Source of the DNA: Riptortus pedestris
Taxonomy: Eukaryota; Arthropoda; Insecta; Hemiptera; Alydidae
Reading direction: 5' to 3'
DNA: 64,000 bases
Assembly: GCA_019009955.1 (NCBI GenBank)
Contig: CM032228.1
Location: forward strand, 125,619,501 to 125,683,500
A program made the translations under genes and the position numbers. The notes below the pieces were generated by a model. That model did not search any database and had not been told where the DNA came from. It saw only the letters and a list, made by a program, of their open reading frames with translations. This document shows, piece by piece, positions 12,705 to 23,635 of the stretch. Every line of letters begins with the position of its first letter. The stretch's first letter is position 1.

Positions 12705-12935
12705 TTTGGGGGGCTCAGGTTAGCCATGTGAGTTAAAGCATTGACCTTAATGTCACATGGTAAACCTAGAGTGGCTATTTCGATTCTTGGCTGGGCAAAG
12801 GAAAGTATTTAGTGACGAAATTCATTAAATAACATCCTAAATCCCACCCAGGCTAGAAAATGGTGGTAACCTGTAGATAACCCGTCCCAATTAGCCTGAG
12901 TTGCAAAAAGTGGACGTTAATGAATAATAATAATA
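12705..12935 (+). mobile_element. tRNA-derived SINE, full-length copy
   Basis: A 14-bp perfect duplication ATATTCTTGTATTT lies at 12691-12704 and 12936-12949, so the insertion is exactly delimited. The head looks tRNA-like: an A-box-like TAGCCATGTGAGTTAAAGC at 12721-12739 and a B-box-like TTTCGATTC at 12778-12786. These would form an internal RNA polymerase III promoter. A body follows with GTGACGAAATTCATTAAAT and GATAACCCGTCCCAATTAGC, and the tail is (AAT)n after GTGGACGTTAATG. Related copies lie at 16972, 28750, 35012, 45960, 49458 and 53857. Mobilisation would need a partner LINE in trans. Confidence 0.92.
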
Positions 12936-12949
12936 ATATTCTTGTATTT

Positions 12950-13671
12950 AGTTCTAGATAAAGCCAAGTTAATAATCCTCCATTCCAACGATCATCAGAA
13001 TTAGAAGGTCGTGATTATGTTATTAAATATTTATGAATGTGCATGAATGTTTTTTGTGTCTATTGCTTGCAATAAACTACAAGAATAAACGATAACCCAT
13101 TATTTAAATAAAGAGGAGGCACACATATCGTTAATAGCTGGCAATAAACCATCCACATCTTTGCATGGCTTGGCTTCATTGAAAATTAGAATGAAGTCAT
13201 ATAAAAATAGAGATAAAAATTCTCAACTAACTTATAATATTTTGTGGAAGATAAGGAAATAGGAAGCAACAATAAAAAAATATTGAGAAAGAATATAATA
13301 TTTCCATACCTAAGATTTTTCTATTTATATGACTGGGCCTTTCAACATGTCAGTCCAAGTGCGAAAACATGCGTTACATATACAAAATATATGTAAGTGA
13401 TGGATTATATTTTATTTAAAACAGTTTCCCAATAACTAAATAAAATATTGATATTAGCCAATCTATTTCTAGGGAAGCCACCGCACTACCTTGAATTAAA
13501 CCATATGTCCTCAAAGTTAGTTCAGGTCCGTGGAGGTTGCATCCATAACTCCTCCTAGGTAACTCTCTCCACTCCGGCACCTTCTTTGATTATTTGCAGT
13601 ATTTATTTAGTATTCTCTGTTTCCATAAATAAATTACAGTGATAAAAAATCGTTTATTCTACATACTGCTT
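12950..13671. other. No recognised gene
   Basis: AT-rich, no supported coding region. Confidence 0.4.
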
Positions 13672-13984
13672 TTAACCCTTCGCCGGGCGCGTGATCTCTC
13701 AGATACAGAGTTTCTAGAGAAATATTTGTCACACCTCCTAGTAGAGAGTGGTGGTGTATTGCTCAGAGTTATGTGGTTTAGAGGATCCCCTCTCATGGTG
13801 TGTTGGGTCACTGTGTTTGGTGGAGTCGTGTGTTTCACCCGTCATTCTTTTTAATCTCCTACATACCACGCGCCCGATCTCTTAAGTTTTTTTTTTGAAA
13901 TCTGAATTTCATAAATATATAAATCGATTAAGTTTCTCCTTATTAAATGGAATCATATAAACCTATTTTTCTATTATTTTTCTC

Positions 13985-14309
13985 ATACATGAGCTTTCAG
14001 AAGAACTTGTACAAGAAAATATTGTACGACGCAGTGAAAACAGTAAACGTTTACCAACCGAACTAAGGACGAAACTTGAAGAGTACAAAGGGTCATTGGA
14101 CCATACAATGAACTCAAGTACAGAACAGCATAAAAAAAGTCCCTCCGCTACAACAAACAAAAGAAAATGATGTGAACCAAGCAAAACTGTAAAGAAATGT
14201 AGGTTTTCTAATTACTCTTATGAGATTCGCAAAAACAAAATTTGTTTACAACATAGTTCCATGCTTTGTCCTAATTGTAATGCAGCTCTGCAAAAGAGAC
14301 AATAATTAA
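13985..14309 (+). pseudogene. piggyBac transposase C-terminal relic (element 2)
   Basis: One frame reads LSEELVQENIVRRSENS, RLPTELRTKLEEYKG, then after a stop KKCRFSNYSYEIRKNK, ICLQHSSMLCPNC and a terminal stop at about 14309. The layout of an LxEELxxxxIxRR segment, a low-complexity linker and a cysteine/histidine cluster (C, C-L-Q-H, C-P-N-C) fits the end of piggyBac transposases. The catalytic domain is absent and one in-frame stop interrupts it. No independent motif fixes the family; the call leans on the TTAA-flanked ends. Confidence 0.62.
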
Positions 14310-14464
14310 ACTGATATTTTTAAAAGGATTGGTGCATTAAAATTGTTATGATTTTTAATAAGTCTTATCTAAAAGTGATTTCGTGCTACTTATTTTTGAA
14401 TGAAGTTATATTTAGATCATTTGTTTATATTGTTCACATACTGAAATGAATTATGTATAATTAT

Positions 14465-15968
14465 CCCTTAATTGGCCAGAAACTCAAAAAATGACTTGAA
14501 ATGAAAATTTTTCTTAAAAACTCATTTTTTGCGTTCCTAATAAATAGAATATATAAGGTTTTACTTAATTTTTTTTCTGAACAAAAATATTACATGGTGT
14601 CTTTAAGTACACTGTGGCCAGTTACCCTAAAACCTTAGTGGTGTCTTTAATTACACTCTGGCCAATCACCGTAAATCAATGGGGGTGTCTGTAAGTTATG
14701 TTAATAAACTGACAAAGTTTCTAAAAATGTAATTAAATAATTTATTAAGTAATAAAAGAAACGTGTTGTAAATAAAAAAATAATTGCATTGTAAACAAAA
14801 TATAAATCCGTCAAAAATATCATTAAACTTTCCATTCATTCAAGAAAACAGGGCCTTTCACGTGTGTTACAAAGTCCCACATTACATTTTCGGCATAAAA
14901 CAACCCTTTGATTTTGGTGACAGTCTACACTTTCCTTTGCAGTGAATACTTGTCAATGGTGCATCCCGCTGCATGCTTGCAATGGTGGAGCTGCAGCAGT
15001 TCTTGGCTGCAATTGGTAGTCCTGGCTCCACTTGCCCTTTTAGATCGCCGGTCCAGCAGAATAACCTCTGCAATGTGTATTCGAAATTGTTTTAAAGTCA
15101 ATTTTTTTTTAGGGTGTTCCTTTTGTACACTAGCAATTCGTTAGTTACCATCAAATCCAATAATTAGCTGAAAATGTCCATGTAATACTTGTGGGAGCGG
15201 TAACCTGTTCAATAAAGTGCAACGAACATATCACTAAGGTCAACACTTTGTTGTCATACCATTTAATCGTGCTGATACACTTTTTGTTATCAACTTATTC
15301 TTCATAACATCCTCTTCCCTCTTTCACCCTCAATATTGAAATGTTCCAATACCTCATTCATTTCAATTTGAAAATTTCCTTCATCCATTTTAGGGCATCC
15401 GTGGGCATTTTCTCCTTCATTGTCCCTTTCTTCTTCATCAAAAGTGATACTAAATTTTGGTAGCAAAGAGAAAAATCTTTTCACCTCGACTTTTTACGTA
15501 TCTGTTAATTAAAATGGTAAAAGTAAGAAATAATATAAAATCATCCCCTTGGGCAAATTTGTTGGTATTTAGCCAGGGTGAAGTTAAGTACACCATCATT
15601 AAAATCCATGCTAAAACTCTATTTCTCTCCAGAATGGAAAATGAAACATATAGGAACTTAAATACAATCCTTTACAACTAATTCACCCATTTTGGTTCAT
15701 ATTTAAATCGAATAGAGTATATTTTAATGAATTAGAAACTTCGCTGGCAACTAGTGTGAAGTAGGGTGGTAAACAATGATGATTTTCTTCAGTTTATTGT
15801 TAGTAATTAGCTCCAATAACAATAAATGGACTTTTGTTGCATATGCTCATGCTTGGGAGGTTACAGGGGTGTAGGCTGTGGCTCAAAATGGGTGAGAATA
15901 GAAGCAGTTGCTCTCTGGGAGTGTTAAATATGAACGGTGTCTTTAAAGACACCTTGGCCAGTTAAGGG
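14465..15968 (-). mobile_element. piggyBac-like element 3, nested in element 2
   Basis: Ends are CCCTTAATTGGCCAG (14465) and, read inward from the right, CCCTTAACTGGCCAA (ending 15968), matching at 13 of 15 positions. The right flank is TTAA (15969-15972); the left is TTAT (14461-14464), one substitution from the expected duplication. The right end contains the perfect palindrome GGTGTCTTTAAAGACACC (15936-15953). Near the left end the related blocks GGTGTCTTTAAGTACACTG (14596) and GGTGTCTTTAATTACACTC (14640) recur with GGCCA after each. A minus-strand acidic segment at 15302-15484 (with FDEEERDNEGEN) may be an N-terminal remnant, and a C-terminal remnant lies at 14845-15115, so the middle has been deleted. 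Confidence 0.8.
14845..15115 (-). pseudogene. piggyBac transposase C-terminal relic (element 3)
   Basis: Minus-strand frames give LKQFRIHIAEVILL, then in a shifted frame DAPLTSIHCKGKCRLSPKSKG, and in a third NQRVVLCRKCNVGLC. The final C-x2-C-N-V-G-L-C block is the usual zinc-binding end of piggyBac transposases, preceded by the normal C-x2-C and histidine context (here the second cysteine reads as serine). Two frameshifts separate the pieces, so no functional protein is possible. Confidence 0.75.
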
Positions 15969-16436
15969 TTAAGACATGTGCACTTAAACAATTTCTTTTG
16001 ATATTTGTATTTTTTAATTATTTTAAAAATTATCGTCCACGGTTTTAAAAATAATAATGAATCTATAACCAACTTGATTATTTTATCTACCATGATTTTT
16101 TTTATTATAATACTTGTCAATTTTTAAAATTATTTACTTCTTTCAAACAAATACTTCCTATGTTATGGTTTCTAATCACACACTGAATATTTTAGTGCAA
16201 AATATATAGGTATTAAAAAACTGTATTTCTGTAAAAACGGTTGAGGATGATCTCTGAGTTACACACGCCCGAAGGCGGAATATTCTTGACGCACCCGACC
16301 GAGGGTTAAAATAAACCACTTTTATGTTTATAAATTGTATAGTTAATATATTTCAATACATTTTCATTTGACAAATATAAGGATTCGATTTGAGGAATAT
16401 CCTAATTGAAGGTGTGATGTGTGCCTATTGTTCGAG

Positions 16437-16647
16437 GTGGTGTGGGTACGTGCTGAGGACGGTACGATCCTGAGCCTGGACAAAAGGGTAGTAACACACA
16501 ACTCTAGGATCAGCGTCTCCCAGGACTGGGAGAGAGGTACCTGGAGACTACACATCCGTCAGCTGAGGGAGTCTGATAGGGGCTGCTATATGTGCCAGAT
16601 CAACACCACCAACATGAAGAAGCAGGTCGGCTGCATTGATATACAAG
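16437..16647 (+). CDS. Immunoglobulin-domain exon of a lachesin/DIP-like neuronal adhesion protein (partial gene)
   Basis: This exon encodes most of one V-type Ig domain. It reads VVWVRAEDGTILSLDKRVVT, then HNSRISVSQD, WRLHIRQLRESDRGCYMCQI and KKQVGCIDIQ. The WVRA segment holds the core tryptophan, RESDRGCYMC the D-x-G-x-Y-x-C motif with the second disulfide cysteine. The pattern is that of domain 1 of insect lachesin, DIP and amalgam relatives, GPI-anchored or secreted surface proteins that recognise partners at synapses. The exon is bounded by a weak AG acceptor (16435-16436) and a strong donor (CAAG then GTAAAG at 16648) in phase 1. No stop occurs inside and codon use is GC-richer than the surroundings. 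Other exons are not recognised in this window, which implies very long introns. The exact paralogue cannot be named. Confidence 0.88.
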
Positions 16648-16971
16648 GTAAAGTATTTGTATTCCTTAAATAATTTAATATACTAAATGGCTCCGTAAAC
16701 TTCTTCCAATGATCAAATGATCCTCTATGCTCCTAGGAGTGAAATAGAACAAAATTATCAGCTTCCAAGATCATTTTCTTCACAATCGGAGAAATTGGTA
16801 AAAACTAATTAATAGGAGATGAACAGAAACTTAGAACCAGATCTCAAGAATGAAAAGGTTGGCTGAGAAGAATTTAAACTAATGGACATAAAATGGAGAT
16901 TGGAAGCAATAGGACACTGTATAATTTTCTAAAGCATATTTGTATGAATGGGACAAAAATCTGGAAAAATA
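16648..16971. other. Probable intron sequence
   Basis: Begins with the splice donor GTAAAG of the Ig exon. No further coding segment is visible before the SINE. Confidence 0.5.
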
Positions 16972-17130
16972 TTATTATTTATTAACGACTACTTTTAGCT
17001 ACTTTGGCTAATTGGGACTGGTAATCTAAAAGTCACCACCACTTTCTAGCCATGATGGACTAAGGATTATATTTAACGAGTTCTTCACTATATAAATCCC
17101 TGTTGTCTTTGTGAGGATTGAACGCGCCAG
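16972..17130 (-). mobile_element. SINE copy, head missing
   Basis: Reading leftward the copy shows the tail (ATT)n, TTATTAACGACTAC, GGCTAATTGGGACTG, the TTTCTAGCC block and GGATTGAACGCGCC, the B-box-like region. Order and spacing match the copies at 28750 and 53857, more diverged. The A-box head is not recognised. Confidence 0.78.
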
Positions 17131-18126
17131 GCTATGTTTACTAATTACATAACTATAACAACATGAAAAATTTGAACTACACCTCTCGTAATTTCAACAT
17201 ATCACTAATCCAAGTGAAAGAACACTGCTCACTGACATTAACATACATACGGAAAAAGACAGATACTAAAGAATTTACGTCAGACTGGAAGGTGAACCTA
17301 ATCAGTGACAGGTGTTTGAATAATGAGTGGATACACTTTGATGGCCAAAACAGACATTTTGCCTGTCACATGTCAACGCCTTTATCTAGACTACAACATA
17401 CATGCCCTTAAAAAATTAGACAGTATTTCATATTGAACTGGAATTGATTTTTTCAATTATGTTTTTCGCAGTTTCCTTCCGATCATTCTGAACAGGCTTA
17501 TATCATTGCTCTTATTTATAATCAGTTTAACACTGAAACATCCAAAATTCAGAGTTTCAAAATATTACGTATATTTTTGTTTTGTTATAACGTTGGGCCG
17601 ATGGTTAATGCAGGTACGCGGTATAAATATCTTCAATAACACAAATCTGTGGTGTTCCGTTTTTTTTATTTCTTTGTTTCCCCCCCCCCTCATGTTTAAT
17701 ATATTCTTGCTAGACATTTATACAATCATTAAAAGTGTAACGCTCATTCGCATTTTTTTTTTTACAATTCTCTTATCTCTAAAGTAATGCCCATCAATTG
17801 ACTTCATTCATCCCAATGGACTCAATATATGTTGTTGTTGATGCTTTAGTATTAAATTGGCAGGTTGGGCGCTGTGTTGCTTGTATGCTAATAAGCCCAA
17901 AATTTGAGTTAATTATTTTTTTGTCAACGGAATATCTTAAGTAAATTAAGGAATTCATTTCCTTTATTGTTAGTCAATTAAGATTAAAATTCAAACAGGA
18001 GACAGTCGGAGTCCACAGCTAAATCACTTACAAAAGAACCGGGGCGTGGCCGGAGGGGAGATAGTCTTCCACCGCCACTCGCTACTTCACTTCTCACTAT
18101 GCTATTTGTAAATGATCCAATCACTA
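17131..18126. other. No recognised gene
   Basis: No second Ig exon or other domain recognised. An 82-codon open frame at 17163-17411 has no Ig signature. A C-run (17682-17690) and a T-run (17753-17762) are present. Confidence 0.4.
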
Positions 18127-18250
18127 TTAGCAGATTCCCCTTAAAGGAAATCAGCTATTGAGGATGTACTCATGACGGAATTTTCGAAATTTTTCTTCAA
18201 ATCTCCATCGATCCTACGTCGTAGATGACGAAAATGAGGTCCGTTCAACA

Positions 18251-18310
<60 letters not shown>

Positions 18311-18525
18311 CTGTTACCGCTCTAGCGGTCGCAATTTTTGTTTGATCGTTACCAAACTCGATATTTAGTCGTTTTATGTAAAAAGAAAGATCAAGTTCTT
18401 TAACGGCTGAAATCGGACCAGTGGGAGAGGGGGTTTAGAGGGGAGGATTTTTGAAAATTCAAAATATCTCCGTTACTATACGTCGTATCGAAATATTGTA
18501 CAGAATTAATCTTTTTTAAAATCTG
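18127..18525 (-). repeat. HINE-like repeat with (AT)n, 5'-truncated
   Basis: Minus-oriented copy. Its 3' end lies at 18127 (TTAG, complement of CTAA) next to the hairpin GATTCCCCTTAAAGGAAATC. Inward come the GACGAAAATGAGGTCCGTTC block, an (AT)n tract at about 18256-18306, GTCTGTTACCGCTCTAGCGG, and the GGAGGATTTTTGAAAATTC segment. It fades near 18525, where full copies would continue to a TCCGTCACGCAG start, so the 5' portion is lost. Confidence 0.87.
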
Positions 18526-21088
18526 TAAAAAAAAAAATGAATAGAGGCGTTGGAGGGGAAATGGAGAGAGGGAGGGGAATGCCAAGGGGTACCAGAGACC
18601 ACGCATGCACCTATCCTAGGTCTGTGGGATGTGATATATCTATATCAAATTTCATTTGTGATGTCTTTTGTAAATGAAATGTAAGTTCATAATCATTTTT
18701 CCAATGGTGTATATATTCAGTGTATGTGCTTGCCTGAATAGTAAACGAAAATAACTAAGAACATAAATAATGAAAATGTACGTCATTTACGTATTTCCTT
18801 TATAGAACTGATCTTTAAAAGTAAAATAGAGAGAGTGAAAGAGAGTGAGGAAGATATATTTTTTCAACAAAGAACGTTTACGCTCTTATTATGCTTCGTT
18901 TATATTCTACTGTTACATGTTTATAATACTTTGTTTTTGGCTTGGCTGAGTGTAAGAAGAGTAAAGGGCGTAAGAGAAGGGAAGAGGGATGAAACCTTAA
19001 TCCTGGACGGGGTTGATGTTCTAAGGCAACTCAGAACAAACTAATTAACTAGATTAGTCGACGGGGTACCGGAGAGAGCCTTCGCTCGTCCCCAGGCCAG
19101 CTTGCCTCGGGCCTTGGAGCGACCTCTGCACTCTTTACTGCAAGCAACATTCTACCACTTTAAAGCTTCTTAACCCTTTAGGTTCCACTGGCGCTTCTGC
19201 CTGAAATCTCGATGTCTTCTAGCTATATTCTCTTTTTTTCACCACTTAAAAACCATATGTAAGCCAGACTCATATGAACTGAACACAAAATTATTGATGT
19301 TGTTGGGGAAGAACGGTAAGAGACTCAGAACTGTATTGACGAAACCGCAATAACCCAGCAAATCTACTACTTACGACTTTCATTTCGTTAGCTATTTCTT
19401 CGATACATATGACTCACAAATTTTACTGCAACAGTAGCATCTAGTTCTAGAGCTGCTACATCATTTCCTGTTGGGTCAAATTATCACTACCATCGTGCCT
19501 ACACCTTATCCATCCTTTTATGCCGTATCATTTATTGACAAGTTCCTCCTCTTCATCGCCACTCTTCCACCTGCTATTCATCGAAAGAAAATTGTAATCT
19601 TCTGTCATCCTCCATACTAATATTATCTTTTGAGATGGTTATTTTATACTTTTACCGTTTGTGCTCAATATACGCCTAACATTCTTTATTTCTTCTCATT
19701 TCAGGACCACTTTGGCATTTTTATATTTACTCATTTTATATTATTAGTATGTCTCTCAAACCTTTATTTGGTTATTACGTCTCTTTTGAAGTTTGGTGTA
19801 CCGTATACTGTAGTACTGTTTACAATGTCTGAATCAAGTCATGTTATTTATTCTGTTGAATATAGTTTAACGTCATTCATACTAATATTGAATAATGATA
19901 AGCCTAAAATTATGAAGCAGGATTATTATCTTTCACATGAAATATTAAATATACAATTAGTTAACATGACAGCTATTTTAAAACTTAGTTGGAATAAATG
20001 TTTAGATATCGTACCCACCTAATAGGTAATAAAACGCGTAGAATATAAAACTATTAAATCTACATTATAATATTGACTAATTAAATAATCCAAAACGATA
20101 ATATCATACATGACTAATAACAGATTCATGGCTCAATAACCGGAGTCATTTATGTTTTTCATTCTCTCCATTTTTATTATGTATTAAAAGCTTTTCAATT
20201 ACGAGAGTCAACGATGATGGTTGGATAAAGATGTTTTTAGGAAAAAATGAACAACAAATAATCGTGCTGAGTATCATTTTATAGAACACAAGCCATGTTA
20301 TCCGCCGATGGCGTGTAAAATAGGAATGTAAATATAGGATTCCCACCCTATTCATTAATAATATAAGTGCCCTTCACATGTGCTGTAAACGTGCGGTCAT
20401 TCATTCGTTTTACCCAAGATATAAGCAGTTAAAGGAATTTATGATTTGAATTGTTGTTATTTAGAAATTAACTGATAATGGTTTCCAATCGAAATATAAA
20501 TATTGGATAATAGGATTTATCGTGGAATTTCTATTGGACGAATATGGGCGAATTCATTATCCTTCTGGAGATGAAAAAAAAAAAAAAATAGTTTCCCGTA
20601 AAAATAAAACTATTTTAGCAATAAAACTACTCTTAACATCCGGAGAAAAACTACTCTAATCAATGGTTGAGGGGCACAACGTTGCTCACTTTAACATTGT
20701 GCATAACTCTGATACATATTAAAAAAAAAATCATAATTCGGAACAATAATGAATTCTATTAAGTGACAAGATGCCTGGAGTCGAAGTTTGCAAATACTTA
20801 AAGCAGAATTTTATTTTAGGAAATTAAAATTAATTGTAGACATAATTCATTCTTAACATTGTCCCGATAAAATCAATATCAATAGCGATATAAATGAATA
20901 AATATGTTTTGTCGTGGAAGTACACCCCCACTCCAAAGTGCGTTAGTAAAGTATCAAATAGCTCATTGTCTTAATACATATACAAACAATTTCTCATTTC
21001 TGAGGAGGCATTTTCATGAAACTCTGGTGCCCAGAAGGCGGAAGTCAAAGTTCATAAGTGTAAATAAAGACATAGGACCAAAATTGCT
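18526..21088. other. No recognised gene
   Basis: AT-rich with no credible gene. A 130-codon open frame at 19630-20022 is hydrophobic, lacks an ATG in a good context and matches no family I know. A GC-rich patch at 19060-19140 has no recognisable structure. TTAACCCTTTAGG at 19170 resembles a piggyBac terminus but no partner end was found. Confidence 0.4.
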
Positions 21089-21575
21089 TGTTCAGTCGTC
21101 AGTTTGAATATTAAATTTCCCGCGCTCGCTGGGTTCATAGACCCGCCACACACATATGCAGATCGCCCAGGCCGAGGCTACAGCGGAAAAACACATGCAG
21201 TTCAAGAAGGCATCGGCTAGAAAAAAGGACACAGTCAGTTGGTCTTAGACGCTCGCTGGGGGTCGTTTCTACGGTCAGTGGGGCTTCGCCCCTCTTCCTC
21301 CGCTACAGATAACCGCTTCATAGACAACCGCAGTTGGAATTCACCCGTGATAGAGTCAGTCAGTTGTTTCATCTCCCGCAAAGCTGCCATCCTGTGCAGA
21401 TCACCGTAACCGGCTGGAAATCGGATCTTCTACGGAACACAGAACATAGCAACGAAGGAGGACTCCACTTCTAGGAACGTTTTCGTTTCCCGAAGGTGCC
21501 TATTTTAATAATGCTACCATTATTTGCGCAATTATCAAATGAGTACTCACACAATGTAGGACCTATCGTTCATTC

Positions 21576-21644
<69 letters not shown>

Positions 21645-21934
21645 CCGCTAAATTAGTAAATTAGTATTAATTTATAAAGTTAAGTTCTTTCTGCTTCTTG
21701 TTCAACCTCTATTTATAACGTGTATTATGTGTAGTTTTAATCAATTCAATATACTTGATTCTTAGGAGAACTCAAATAGTTATTTGTGTTATTTCCCCTC
21801 ATCTTTCCAATAGAAATACAAAATGGTTCAGTCTAATGCTCTCTCTTATTCTCGCCTTTAAAAGCTTCCCGCCAAAACATTTTGGTGCCGACATTTTCTA
21901 TTATTACCGCAAAAGCTAACCGCACGCCCCTACA
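21089..21934 (+). mobile_element. Solo LTR, BEL/Pao-like
   Basis: Begins TGTTCAGTCGTCAG and ends GCACGCCCCTACA, with near-duplicate pentamers TTGCT (21084-21088) and ATGCT (21935-21939), consistent with a decayed 5-bp target duplication. The same sequence occurs reversed at 56781-57119, where it is followed by a primer-binding site. Shared blocks include AATTTCCCGCGCTCGC, CCCGCCACAC, GGGGTCGTTTCTACGG, CAGTGGGGCTTCGCCCCTCT and TATTATTACCGCAAAAGC. This copy is longer by about 500 bp, including an (AT)n tract at 21579-21642. No internal region adjoins it, so it is probably a solo LTR. Confidence 0.75.
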
Positions 21935-21939
21935 ATGCT

Positions 21940-23627
21940 GTTCTAATAATAATTTGCTCTTTGCATTTTTGAGATAAAACGTCAATCTTGTAATTGTAGT
22001 AATTATTCAAAAAGATTAAATGAGAATGGAAAAACAAAATTGGTGACGAGCTAAGTTGGTATATTGTTGCATAGCACAGGCTAGTACCCTTATATTGAGG
22101 TAATTTAGTTTTGATCATTATCCATTCTTTATGTAATATTGCACAACATATTTTAAGTCAATATATATTATTTTTTGACCATGCAAAGCACTTTTAAATA
22201 TTATAAAATAATAAATATAAAGTAAAGTAATATATGAATAATCAATAATTAAAGAAAATATATAAATCAAATCACCACCGAAGGAAAATACAATTTAGTG
22301 AAATGAATAAAATAGTGATTATATAATTTGAAATTATTGTATAAAATTGTTAGCCAAGTTGCTCTGATTACTATAATTATTATAGATAAAAAAATGAAGC
22401 AATATAATGTACTGTAAATAACCATACTCAAATTGAGTAATCTGGAGGAGGGGTAGTTATTCAGTCAAAAATGTACAAAAGAACAAAAGATTCAACAAAA
22501 ACAGTAATAATATGGAATATACACACACACTCACAAGCACGCACGCACGCACACACACACACACACACGTGTGTGTGCATCATTGGATGTGTGAGTGCGT
22601 AGCCAACTGATTCTGTGAGTGGAGATAAAATTGAAAAAGGTACTTTACAAACTGCATACTGTTCACCGAGTTAAAATGACATCAATAGCCACATAAGCTA
22701 AGTAAGCTGGGTGAATCGAGGAGCCTCTTTGCTCATATAAACAACGTGATTTCACTGTTGGACATATTTTGAGGCTTTGGAATTTACTTTACTTCCGCGG
22801 ACCATTTTTCGATAGTGAAAGGAATTCTTAAAGAAAATATTTAAAAAATTAAACTATTAATGATTAGGTGATGAAAGGAAATATTGTACACAGGAAATAC
22901 CACTTCGATTTACTTATTTATTTATGACCTACACAAATTATAGAAAAAGAACAGAACCAAAGATAAATTCTGTATTTCCATTTAATAATGTCCACTGCGT
23001 ATATCAGAGATTATCTTACAGCTAAAAAAAAGGTTCTTCCCTCTCTCAGATGACGAATATTTAAAAGATTAAAGGGACTTTTCTAAGCGACCGTCTATTG
23101 AAAAGTGCCATACCTGCATTAAGAAGATAAGAACAGTCTTCGCAAATGCCCTCTAAAATAGTTCCCTTTTTAGCGAAAGGAAGCCATGTCAGAAAATAGT
23201 GAGTTATTTATTCCAGGATTAAAGTCTTTCTCACCAACTCAGAGTGTATGAAACTTTCGAGTCGCATAAATCTAAGAAAACACTTATACTCGTATGACAG
23301 AATGGACCTAAGTGTGAAACTTTTGTAATGGTAGGTTGGGGAAGGGGGAGTGTCGACGGGAGAGAAGAGGATACAAAGTGAGTGGGTGTTTGTGAAAGGT
23401 TTTGTCAAGAAGGGTCTTTTGTCAGGGTGACGTATTCATAAGACTTCACCCTTAGCACTGCTTGGGGCGCTCTCTGTACCTTTTCAACTCTCTAAAATAC
23501 GTCTTCATTTGCTTCCCACTAACTACTCACGAACCATATCTAGCATTGTTCCCGTTTCTTGCATTGTTGTCATTTTGACAGGTCTACCATCATGTCGATT
23601 GCATTTATATTAAAATATCACATACTT
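21940..23627. other. No recognised gene
   Basis: No supported coding sequence. A (CA)n tract at 22520-22578 is listed separately. Confidence 0.4.
22520..22578. repeat. (CA)n microsatellite ending in a palindrome
   Basis: Interrupted ACAC and GCAC repeats run from 22520; the end CACACACACGTGTGTGTGC around 22559-22577 is self-complementary and could extrude a hairpin. Confidence 0.9.
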
Positions 23628-23635
23628 TTAGAGAC

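Larger units (their letters stand above)
13676..16305 (+). mobile_element. piggyBac-like element 2, host of nested element
   Basis: TTAA flanks at 13672-13675 and 16306-16309 enclose ends beginning CCCTTCGCCGGGCGCG on the left and CCCTCGGTCGGGTGCG (read inward) on the right. Inside the right end a second motif (CGCCTTCGGGCGTG read inward, near 16265-16279) plus GATCTCTGAGTTAC repeats the left GATCTCTCAGAT. A C-terminal transposase relic lies at 13985-14309 on the plus strand. Without the nested insertion at 14465-15968 the element would be only about 1.1 kb, the size of a deletion derivative. The ends are diverged, so this is an older insertion than the one inside it. Confidence 0.8.

Noticed and set aside
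12705..12800. Genuine tRNA gene
   Set aside because: A- and B-box-like motifs are present but no cloverleaf can be drawn, and the sequence continues as a SINE with target duplications.
17163..17411. Candidate second exon of the Ig gene
   Set aside because: No disulfide cysteines, no core tryptophan and no D-x-G-x-Y-x-C motif.
19055..19145. GC-rich patch as CpG promoter
   Set aside because: Too short, no TATA or initiator context and no downstream gene.
19630..20022. 130-codon hydrophobic plus-strand frame
   Set aside because: No ATG at the start, AT-driven Phe/Leu/Ile composition, no domain, no splice or promoter context.
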